From Sediminicola sp035798135 (lineage in GTDB: Bacteria > Bacteroidota > Bacteroidia > Flavobacteriales > Flavobacteriaceae), in the NCBI GenBank assembly GCA_035798135.1, contig JAPFBR010000008.1, positions 50,924 to 114,923 on the forward strand: DNA of 64,000 nt, written 5' to 3'. Positions 17,936 to 24,481 of this stretch are shown here, piece by piece. How positions within the stretch are numbered: the stretch's first letter is position 1; every line of letters starts with the position of its first letter. A program made the position numbers and the translations under genes. The notes under the pieces are model-generated. The model made no database searches, was not told where the DNA came from, and saw only the letters and a list, made by a program, of their open reading frames with translations.

Positions 17936-19345
17936 TTATATTGTTTCCGCTATTTCAAGAGCTTTGGTCAATGCACCCAATTTATTATAGGTCTCCTGTA
18001 ATTCGTCATCCGAGTTTGATGCCGCTACAATACCTGCTCCCGCTTGGTAATGTAATTCGTGGTTCTTGCTCAAAAAGGTGCGAATCATAATGGCGTGGTT
18101 AAAGTTGCCGTTGAAGTCCATAAATCCGATGGCCCCCCCGTAATAACCACGACTGGTCTTTTCATACTTATTAATCAATTGCATGGCCATATGTTTTGGG
18201 GCTCCACTCAATGTACCTGCAGGAAAGGTATCGGCCACCACTTTCATTGTTGGGGTGTCTTTTTTCTTTTGTCCAGTTACTTTAGATACCAAATGTATCA
18301 CATGAGAGAAGAATTGGACCTCCCTGTAGTTTTCTACCACCACATCGGTGCCATGACGGCTAAGGTCGTTACGGGCCAGATCTACCAACATCACATGTTC
18401 GCTATTTTCCTTATCGTCCACTTTTAGTTGTTTGGCGAGGAGGGCATCTTGTTCGTCATTGCCAGTTCTTTTGAAGGTACCCGCTATTGGATGGATTTCG
18501 GCCTTGCCATCTTTTACAATTAATTGGGCCTCTGGGGAGCTTCCAAATATTTTAAAATCCCCATAATCAAAATAAAACAAATAGGGGGAAGGGTTGACGG
18601 AACGTAAAGCCCTGTAGACATTGAATTCGTCCCCTTTAAATTCTTGTGAAAACCTTCGGGACAACACCAACTGAAACACATCACCTCTTTGGCAATGTTT
18701 TTTGGCCAATGCCACTTGCTCCTTGTATTCTTCATCTTTTAAATTGGAGATGGGATCCCCGGCTTTAGAAAAGTTAAAGGAGGCAAAGTTTTTTGCGCTT
18801 AAGATTTGTTCTATTTCTGGAATGTTGTTTGCTGTTTTATGGCAATGGGCAAAAATATAGGCTTCGTTCTTAAAATGGTTTATAGCAATGATGTTTTGAT
18901 AAACAGCATAGTATATATCCGGAATAAGAATACTATTTTCTTTTTTGGTAAGGTTTAAATCTTCGAAATAGCGCACGGCATCATAGGCCATATAGCCAAA
19001 CAAGCCATTGTTGATAAATTTAAATTCATTGTTTGGGGCATCGAATTTTTTGCTGAAATCATCCAGAATTGATGGAATATCGGTATCACTGTTTATGGCA
19101 ATTTCCTTTTTGCTCCCATCTGGAAAGTGCTGTGCCACCATTTCATTTTCCACCTTAATGGAAGCGATAGGGTTGCAGCAGATGTAGGAGAAGCTATTGT
19201 CATTTGCATGATAGTCGCTACTCTCCAAGAGGATGCTATTTGGAAACCGGTCCCTTATCTTTAGATATACACTAACAGGTGTAATGGTATCTGCAAGGAT
19301 TTTTTTATAATGGCTAACTAATTCGTATTTCATGGATGTATTCAA
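17936..19345 (-). CDS. trpE: Anthranilate synthase component I
   Basis: The 469-residue chorismate-utilising enzyme makes anthranilate with ammonia from TrpG. The N-terminal allosteric site shows SILLESSDYHANDNSFSYIC, where LLES is the tryptophan feedback motif. The catalytic C-terminal half has PSPYLFYFDYG, GSSPEAQLIV, PIAGTFKRTG, HVMLVDLARNDLSRHG and FPAGTLSGAPK. It is the first enzyme gene of trpEGDCFBA. Expression is likely controlled by the attenuator directly upstream (leader peptide 19440-19496, terminator 19383-19411); the enzyme itself is likely feedback-inhibited. Confidence 0.98.
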   Translation of the reverse strand: MNTSMKYELVSHYKKILADTITPVSVYLKIRDRFPNSILLESSDYHANDNSFSYICCNPIASIKVENEMVAQHFPDGSKKEIAINSDTDIPSILDDFSKKFDAPNNEFKFINNGLFGYMAYDAVRYFEDLNLTKKENSILIPDIYYAVYQNIIAINHFKNEAYIFAHCHKTANNIPEIEQILSAKNFASFNFSKAGDPISNLKDEEYKEQVALAKKHCQRGDVFQLVLSRRFSQEFKGDEFNVYRALRSVNPSPYLFYFDYGDFKIFGSSPEAQLIVKDGKAEIHPIAGTFKRTGNDEQDALLAKQLKVDDKENSEHVMLVDLARNDLSRHGTDVVVENYREVQFFSHVIHLVSKVTGQKKKDTPTMKVVADTFPAGTLSGAPKHMAMQLINKYEKTSRGYYGGAIGFMDFNGNFNHAIMIRTFLSKNHELHYQAGAGIVAASNSDDELQETYNKLGALTKALEIAETI

Positions 19346-19380
19346 TTTTATTGGCCCAAATTGGAATTTAAATGAAAATG

Positions 19381-19411
19381 AAAAAAGGCTTGTCGTGATG
19401 ACAAGCCTTTT
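19381..19411 (-). terminator. trp attenuator terminator hairpin
   Basis: On the minus strand AAAAGGCTTGTC and GACAAGCCTTTT (19400-19411 and 19383-19394) form a 12-bp stem with a 5-nt loop, followed by TT and a T-rich tail. It lies between the leader peptide stop (19440) and trpE (19345), the position of an attenuator rather than a transcript end. Confidence 0.9.
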
Positions 19412-19446
19412 ATATAGTATAACTACAATGATGCTCTGCTCACGAC
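19412..19446 (-). promoter_or_regulatory. Candidate trp antiterminator segment
   Basis: GTCGTGA at 19446-19440 (containing the leader stop codon) is complementary to TCACGAC, which covers the loop and the start of the 3' arm of the terminator hairpin. GAGC at 19436-19433 can also pair (one G-U) with GCTT in its 5' arm. Forming this pairing would destroy the terminator. A ribosome stopping at the UGA would cover the segment; one stalled at the Trp codons would leave it free. Confidence 0.65.
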
Positions 19447-19496
19447 GTTGTTCGTAAGTTTTTCCACCACCAAGTATTTGCTATTCTGTTTTTCAT
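19440..19496 (-). CDS. trpL: trp operon leader peptide
   Basis: An 18-codon open frame reading MKNRIANTWWWKNLRTTS, with three consecutive UGG codons at 19464-19472. It is too short for ordinary gene finders. It starts 7 nt after a perfect -7 promoter element and its stop is 29 nt before a strong terminator that precedes trpE. Trp is the rarest amino acid, so a WWW in a short frame exactly here is very unlikely by chance. It senses charged tRNA-Trp: stalling at WWW allows readthrough into trpEGDCFBA. Confidence 0.92.
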   Translation of the reverse strand: MKNRIANTWWWKNLRTTS

Positions 19497-19503
19497 TGAG
19501 CTT

Positions 19504-19534
19504 CAAATATAGGAAGGAAATTTAAATTGACAAA
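19504..19534 (-). promoter_or_regulatory. trp promoter (Bacteroidota -33/-7 type)
   Basis: On the minus strand TTTG (19534-19531), 19-nt spacer, TATATTTG (19511-19504). Both boxes and spacing match the consensus recognised by the Bacteroidota primary sigma factor. The leader ATG follows after only 7 nt, so the leader transcript has almost no 5' untranslated region. Confidence 0.85.
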
Positions 19535-19549
19535 CAGCTGTTACGTAAA

Positions 19550-19580
19550 AAATAAAAAACCCCACAAAAGTGAGGTTTAA
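19550..19580 (-). terminator. Terminator downstream of the YceI gene
   Basis: On the minus strand AACCTCAC, loop TTTT, GTGGGGTT (one T-G pair), then a T-rich run. It separates the MarR-nitroreductase-YceI transcript from the trp promoter. Confidence 0.82.
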
Positions 19581-19599
19581 AACATTTTATTTTCTGGAA

Positions 19600-20178
19600 T
19601 TAGAAAGCTAAATCCACAACCAAATCAAATTCATCATAAATGGTCTTATCTCCCAAGTTGTCAAAGAAACTTCCTGATCCGTATTTTACATCGTATTTTG
19701 AACGGTCAACTTTCATGGTTGCTGTCGCCTTATTACCATAAACGGAAACATCAAAAGTTACCGGATTTGTTTTTCCTTTTATAGTAAGGTCTCCCGTTAC
19801 TTGGTAAGAGTTTTTACCTGTAGCCTTAACAGTAGTAAACACTAATTTGGACGTTGGATTTTCGCTTGTACCAAAAAAGTCATCGGATTTTAAATGTCCT
19901 TCCAATTTTCCTTTGGACTCACCCTCTAGATCAATTGAGACCAAAGTGGCCATATCCACTACGAATTCACCTCCAGTTAATTTATCTCCCTCGAACAATA
20001 AAGCACCTTCTTTTATATTGATGGTGCCATAATGTGACCCTGTAACCTTATAACCTTTCCACGTTACTGTACTTTCAGAAGTTTTTACTTCTTTCTTTTC
20101 TACTTCGATCGGGGTGGTTGCAAATGCCGTAGTTCCTACTACTACCGCCAATACTAAACTGAATACATTTTTTTTCAT
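19600..20178 (-). CDS. YceI-family exported lipocalin-like protein
   Basis: The 192-residue protein has a signal peptide (MKKNVFSLVLAVVVGTTAFA) and the YceI beta-barrel domain: STVTWKGYKVTGSHYGTINI, GGEFVVDMATL, HLKSDDFF, and DLTIKGKTNPVTFDV. YceI proteins bind polyisoprenoids or other amphiphiles in the periplasm. It is the last gene of a three-gene set, 35 bp after a nitroreductase and behind a MarR regulator. It has no lipobox. Confidence 0.93.
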   Translation of the reverse strand: MKKNVFSLVLAVVVGTTAFATTPIEVEKKEVKTSESTVTWKGYKVTGSHYGTINIKEGALLFEGDKLTGGEFVVDMATLVSIDLEGESKGKLEGHLKSDDFFGTSENPTSKLVFTTVKATGKNSYQVTGDLTIKGKTNPVTFDVSVYGNKATATMKVDRSKYDVKYGSGSFFDNLGDKTIYDEFDLVVDLAF

Positions 20179-20213
20179 TGCTTAATTTTAAAGTTATTGT
20201 TTTTAATTTTTGT

Positions 20214-20846
20214 TTAAATATGGGTAATTAAATTTTCTTTGGACTTTCTAACTTTCTTGTAATGTTGGGTTTCATCTTCTTCGGATCGATATCCAACGGC
20301 CACCAATACTGCTGTATTTAACCCTTGTCCGGTTAAGCCTAAAATATCGTTGAATTGAGCGGCATCAAAACCTTCCATTGGACAGGCATCTATTTTATTG
20401 ATTGCTGCCGCGGATAACAGATTTCCTAGGGCGATATAGGTTTGTTTGGCAGTCCAAACGGCCTTGGCGTCCTCTGAAAGTGGCATCAATTTAGAGATCA
20501 TAAAATCTGCATATCCTTTAAGTCCTTCGGCAGGGATCCCTCGTGTTTCACTTACGTTGTCCACATATTCCTCTACCAATTCAGCGCCAAAAGAATTTTG
20601 GCTGGCGAGTACTATGAGATGGGAAGCGTCTGTGATTTGGGATTGGTCCCAAGCAGCAGGCCTCAATTTAGACCTGATTTCGGCATCTTCCACAACTAAT
20701 ATTTTGTATGGTTGTAGGCCATAGGAAGAAGCACTCAAAGTAGTTGCTTCCAATAAGGAATCCAAGTCTTCACTTGACACTTTTTTCCTGGCATCAAATT
20801 TTTTGGTGGCATATCGCCAATTTAAACTGTCTATATAGGTACTCAT
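20214..20846 (-). CDS. Nitroreductase-family NAD(P)H-dependent oxidoreductase
   Basis: A 210-residue FMN enzyme of the NfsB type. YATKKFDARKKVSSEDLDSLL at the N-terminus contains the FMN-binding Arg/Lys region, LSASSYGLQPYKILVVED the Ser-rich FMN loop, and CPMEGFDAAQFNDILGL with VAVGYRSEED the C-terminal FMN/phosphate motif. It reduces nitroaromatics or quinones using NAD(P)H. Its place behind a MarR gene suggests induction by a phenolic or quinone-type compound (inference). Confidence 0.93.
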   Translation of the reverse strand: MSTYIDSLNWRYATKKFDARKKVSSEDLDSLLEATTLSASSYGLQPYKILVVEDAEIRSKLRPAAWDQSQITDASHLIVLASQNSFGAELVEEYVDNVSETRGIPAEGLKGYADFMISKLMPLSEDAKAVWTAKQTYIALGNLLSAAAINKIDACPMEGFDAAQFNDILGLTGQGLNTAVLVAVGYRSEEDETQHYKKVRKSKENLITHI

Positions 20847-20865
20847 TTTTATAACTGGGTTTGAT

Positions 20866-21312
20866 TTAAAATTTATCCAATAATTTATTTAATAAATGAA
20901 GATCTTCCACTGTGAAATTTTTCACCACTGTCTGCTCGGATTTCTTCATGGCTTTATCCATTTCCAATAATGCCTTTTCTCCAGAAGCGGTAATGTTGAT
21001 CTCTACTTTACGTCTGTTGCTCTCACATGTTATGCGGTCAACATAATCTTTGGCTATCAACTTATCTACCAACCTTGTGGTATTGCTCATCTTGGTGACC
21101 ATTCTTTCGTTTAAAGTTGAAAGATTGGCAGGTTTGCCTTTTCGACCCCTGAGGATCCGTAAAACATTAAATTGTTGAAGCGATACATCATACGGTTTTA
21201 GGGCATTGGATATAATCTCATTGATTTTGTGTTCCACCAAACTCAAATGAATAAGGGTCCTGCTTTCAAGGGGTATCTGCTTTTCCGTTTTTATAATTTC
21301 TTCTACATTCAT
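20866..21312 (-). CDS. MarR-family transcriptional regulator
   Basis: A 148-residue winged-helix protein. The helix-turn-helix region is FNVLRILRGRKGKPANLSTLNERM, the recognition helix region VTKMSNTTRLVDKLIAKDYV, and the wing DRITCESNRRKVEINITASG, all typical of MarR. It is the first gene of the MarR-nitroreductase-YceI operon (19 bp to the next gene). Its own promoter overlaps a palindrome, so autorepression relieved by a small ligand is the likely mode. Confidence 0.93.
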   Translation of the reverse strand: MNVEEIIKTEKQIPLESRTLIHLSLVEHKINEIISNALKPYDVSLQQFNVLRILRGRKGKPANLSTLNERMVTKMSNTTRLVDKLIAKDYVDRITCESNRRKVEINITASGEKALLEMDKAMKKSEQTVVKNFTVEDLHLLNKLLDKF

Positions 21313-21364
21313 GTTGTTACAACAATTGTATATACAAATGTATATCTATTTTTCGATTCTGCAA
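21313..21364 (-). promoter_or_regulatory. MarR operon promoter and palindromic operator candidates
   Basis: On the minus strand TTG (21364-21362), 19-nt spacer, TACATTTG (21342-21335). The perfect 12-bp palindrome TTGTATATACAA at 21326-21337 overlaps the -7 box, and GTTGTTACAAC at 21313-21323 is a second near-palindrome at the start of transcription. MarR proteins bind such AT-rich palindromes. Confidence 0.72.
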
Positions 21365-21419
21365 TAGACCTTGCTATAATATTTTGTTAAATAAAATTAG
21401 GGATATGATAAGCGGAGTA

Positions 21420-21452
21420 TTGTCTATTATTACAGGAAAAGCCTTATTTTTG
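21420..21452 (+). promoter_or_regulatory. Candidate promoter of the rhodanese gene
   Basis: TATTTTTG at 21445-21452 matches TAnnTTTG, with TTG at 21420-21422 and a 22-nt spacer, slightly longer than the usual 19-21. Confidence 0.5.
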
Positions 21453-21472
21453 GTCCATAAAATGAAAAAGAT

Positions 21473-21784
21473 ATGGCAAATTTATCTCAAGAAGAGTGGA
21501 GTTCTCAGTTAGAACAAGACGATAACGCGTTTATATTGGATGTACGTACTTCCGATGAAGTTGAAGAAGGGTACATACCGGGATCTGCCAATATAGATAT
21601 CTATTTGGGGCAAGAATTTTTGGAAGAATTGGAGAAATTGGACAAATCCAAAAATTATTATGTGTATTGCAGATCGGGAAACAGGAGTGGACAAGCATGT
21701 GCCATTATGAACAACGCAGGTTTTAAAAATGCCTATAACCTAGAAGGTGGTTTTATGAAGTGGGAAGGTAATGTTGTAGATTAA
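21473..21784 (+). CDS. Single-domain rhodanese-like protein
   Basis: A 103-residue single rhodanese domain. LDVRTSDEVEEGYIPGSANI is the CH2A region; the active-site loop is YVYCRSGNRSGQA with Cys66. It can carry a persulfide on that cysteine and may act in sulfur transfer or cyanide detoxification; the partner is unknown. It has no signal peptide. The start at 21473 gives MANLSQEEW, with a Lys-rich upstream ATG at 21462 out of the needed frame. Confidence 0.93.
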   Translation: MANLSQEEWSSQLEQDDNAFILDVRTSDEVEEGYIPGSANIDIYLGQEFLEELEKLDKSKNYYVYCRSGNRSGQACAIMNNAGFKNAYNLEGGFMKWEGNVVD

Positions 21785-21864
21785 GGATAAGATTTCAGTT
21801 TTGAAAGCTCCTGTCATTTGTAGATATTTTTCTGCATTTGACAGGTTTTTTTTATCTTAGATGG

Positions 21865-23148
21865 ATGCGTGAAGATTTGTTGCATTTTATTTGGAAGTAC
21901 AAGAAACTGCAAGTGCAACCTTTAAGAACTGTTGAAGGTGTACCTATTGTTATCGAGGATTTTGGAAGTCACAATCATTTGGCAGGTCCTGATTTTTTTA
22001 ATGCCCGTATTAAAATTGGAGAGCAATTGTGGGCTGGAAATGTGGAAATGCATTTGCGTTCCTCGGATTGGTACTCCCATCATCATGAAACAGATGAAAA
22101 ATACAATACCGTAATACTTCATGTGGTCTGGGAAGACGACACCAGTATTTTTAGATCGGACAATAGTAAGATTCCGACCCTGCAATTAAAAGATTACATC
22201 CCTCAGTCATTGTTAAATTCCTATGCAGAATTGTTTTCCAGGAAGAGGGATTCATTTATCAATTGCGGGGTTGCAATTAAGGAATATGATGATTTCAAAT
22301 GGCAAAATTGGTTGGAACGCCTCTATTTTGAGCGCTTGGAATCGAGGTCTGTTTTAATTGCGCAATTACTTAAGGAATACAAGCATGATTGGGAGCAGGT
22401 TCTTTTTATATTGCTCATGAAAAGTATAGGGACTAAAATCAATGGAGACGCATTTTTTGAAATTGCAAAGGCAATTCCCTATTCTATAATAAGGAAATTG
22501 AACAGGGATGAACATCGGCTGGAAAGTGTATTGATGGGTGTTGCCGGCTTCTTGGAAGATGAATCCATTTTGGATGACCATTACCTAGACCTTAAAAGGG
22601 AATTTGATTATCTGACCGTCAAATATGGAGTCTCTTGCACAACACATTTAAAACCCGATTTTTTTAAGTTACGACCCCAAAATTTTCCAACGATAAGACT
22701 GTCCCAAATAGCCGCATTATATGCAAATCAAGAACATCTGTTCAGCAAACTGATGGAGGCAGAAACCGTAGCGGAAATTTATGATTTGTTCAATGTTAAT
22801 GCCAGTTCTTATTGGACGACTCATTTTACCTTTGGCAAGGTATCCAAAAAGCAACAGAAAAAGGTCTCCAGGTCTTTGGTAGAATTGATCATTGTCAATG
22901 CTATTTTACCCTTGAAATTTTGCTATTATCGTTCAAGGGGAAAGGAAGCTTCCAATGTGATTACAGGACTAGCCACGGCATTGAAACCGGAACAAAATAC
23001 GGTCATCTCCAATTTTGAAGACTTGGGCGTATCCTGTAAATGTGGCATGGACAGTCAGGGTCTACTCCAGTTGTATAATTCATACTGTACCAAAAATAAA
23101 TGTCTTCAATGTCCCGTTGGTATTAGTATATTGGGCAGAAATAATTAA
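21865..23148 (+). CDS. DUF2851-family protein
   Basis: About 427 residues from the ATG at 21865 (MREDLLHFIWKYKKL); the frame is open further upstream but this start fits the family. The N-terminal third has GPDFFNARIKIG, GNVEMHLRSSDWYSHHH and NTVILHVVWEDD, the hallmark of DUF2851, a Bacteroidota family of unknown function whose N-terminal part resembles a nuclease fold (acidic and His residues in a beta core). The C-terminus carries a cysteine cluster (CKCG, CTKNKCLQCPVG) that could hold a metal or Fe-S centre. No partner is evident nearby. Confidence 0.85.
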   Translation: MREDLLHFIWKYKKLQVQPLRTVEGVPIVIEDFGSHNHLAGPDFFNARIKIGEQLWAGNVEMHLRSSDWYSHHHETDEKYNTVILHVVWEDDTSIFRSDNSKIPTLQLKDYIPQSLLNSYAELFSRKRDSFINCGVAIKEYDDFKWQNWLERLYFERLESRSVLIAQLLKEYKHDWEQVLFILLMKSIGTKINGDAFFEIAKAIPYSIIRKLNRDEHRLESVLMGVAGFLEDESILDDHYLDLKREFDYLTVKYGVSCTTHLKPDFFKLRPQNFPTIRLSQIAALYANQEHLFSKLMEAETVAEIYDLFNVNASSYWTTHFTFGKVSKKQQKKVSRSLVELIIVNAILPLKFCYYRSRGKEASNVITGLATALKPEQNTVISNFEDLGVSCKCGMDSQGLLQLYNSYCTKNKCLQCPVGISILGRNN

Positions 23149-23157
23149 TTTTAGCCC

Positions 23158-23385
23158 ATGGATTCTTTCTATCGTTTATTGTACTATCTTCAAAAAAGAG
23201 GATTTGAAGTATGTCGGCGCATTGCGGAACGCTTGGGAATAAGGGCTCGTGTCGTTAGGACTACATTTATTTATCTCACTTTTGTAACCCTAGGTTTCGG
23301 ATTTGCGGTGTATCTTTTTCTCGCTTTTTGGCTAAAAATAAAAGATTTGCTCTATACCAAGCGGACCTCCGTATTTGATCTTTAA
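23158..23385 (+). CDS. PspC-domain small membrane protein
   Basis: A 75-residue protein. CRRIAERLGIRARVVRTTFI is the amphipathic PspC signature (in PspC: GVCAGIAEYFGIDPTLVR), followed by one membrane helix (YLTFVTLGFGFAVYLFLAFWL). PspC-type proteins sense envelope stress in proteobacteria; here no PspA or PspB is nearby. It is 2 bp from the K+ channel gene and likely co-transcribed with it. Confidence 0.8.
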   Translation: MDSFYRLLYYLQKRGFEVCRRIAERLGIRARVVRTTFIYLTFVTLGFGFAVYLFLAFWLKIKDLLYTKRTSVFDL

Positions 23386-23387
23386 CT

Positions 23388-24395
23388 ATGATAAAGCTTT
23401 TTCGTTCAAAAATATATTTGGCCTTGGTAATGGTGCTAAGTGTATTGGTTATTGGAATATTGGGGTATAGGTATCTATCGGATTATAATTGGCTGGACGC
23501 ATTCTATATGACGGTCATTACGGTAACCACGGTAGGCTTTTCCGAGGTGAAGCCCTTGGATACGGTAGCCAAGATTTTTACCGTGTTTTTAATTATTTCC
23601 AGTGTTTTCATATTTGCATTTGCCATTTCCGTTATTACCGAATATATTTTAGGGCGAAACTCCCTTCAACTTTTAAAAAAGAAAAAAGTGAAACAAAAAA
23701 TCAATAATTTATCCAACCATGTCATTGTTTGTGGGTTTGGTAGAAATGGCATGCAGGCTACAGAACGACTTAGAGCGTATAAGAGGCCGTTTGTGGTCGT
23801 AGAAAGGAACAAAGAGGTCATAGATAAATATGAGCACGATATCCTATTTGTAGAGGGTGACGCGATTGATGATGAGGTATTGAAAGAAGCTGGTGTTGAA
23901 AGGGCGCAATTTTTAATTACTGCGATGCCGGATGATGCCGCCAATTTGTTTGTGGTACTTTCAGCCCGACAAATGAACAAAAATTTGTTTATTATAAGTA
24001 GAGCCTCTTTGGTCACCTCCCAAAAGAAACTGGAATTGGCAGGAGCTGATAAGGTCATTATGCCGGACAAGATTGGGGGGGACCATATGGCCTCTTTGGT
24101 GCTTATGCCCGATTTGATCACTTTTATGGATAAATTGTCCATGGAAGGGGAACACACAACCAACTTGGAAGAGATCGCCATTGAGAATTTTGCAAATGAG
24201 GTAGAAGGTAACTCCTTGAGGGATTTGGATCTGCGAAAAAAGACAGGGTGTACCATAATTGGGTACATCGAGCCCAATGGCAATTATATTATTAATCCCG
24301 AAGCAGATTTGCAGATGCAGCCCAAAAGTAAGGTGATTGTATTGGGGCGACCCGAACAAATTAAGAAATTGAATGAAATGTTCCATATTGACTGA
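23388..24395 (+). CDS. Two-TM potassium channel with RCK/TrkA-N domain
   Basis: A 335-residue protein. TM1 spans about 10-28, the pore loop has the selectivity filter TVTTVGFSE (TVGF about 48-51 instead of the canonical TVGYG), and TM2 spans about 63-88. The cytoplasmic RCK domain begins HVIVCGFGRNGMQATERL, a Rossmann nucleotide site, and continues to a TrkA-C-like end (LRDLDLRKKTGCTIIGYI). It should be a ligand-gated K+ channel of the MthK/Kch type. The filter variant GF-S in place of GYG is seen in some bacterial channels and keeps K+ selectivity likely but not certain. Confidence 0.93.
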   Translation: MIKLFRSKIYLALVMVLSVLVIGILGYRYLSDYNWLDAFYMTVITVTTVGFSEVKPLDTVAKIFTVFLIISSVFIFAFAISVITEYILGRNSLQLLKKKKVKQKINNLSNHVIVCGFGRNGMQATERLRAYKRPFVVVERNKEVIDKYEHDILFVEGDAIDDEVLKEAGVERAQFLITAMPDDAANLFVVLSARQMNKNLFIISRASLVTSQKKLELAGADKVIMPDKIGGDHMASLVLMPDLITFMDKLSMEGEHTTNLEEIAIENFANEVEGNSLRDLDLRKKTGCTIIGYIEPNGNYIINPEADLQMQPKSKVIVLGRPEQIKKLNEMFHID

Positions 24396-24481
24396 TGATA
24401 TTTCAATAGAATACTTGATTCCGAGGATTTTTTTTATGATATTGCCGAGCGATAATCAAATCTCACCAACTTAAATTCCTT

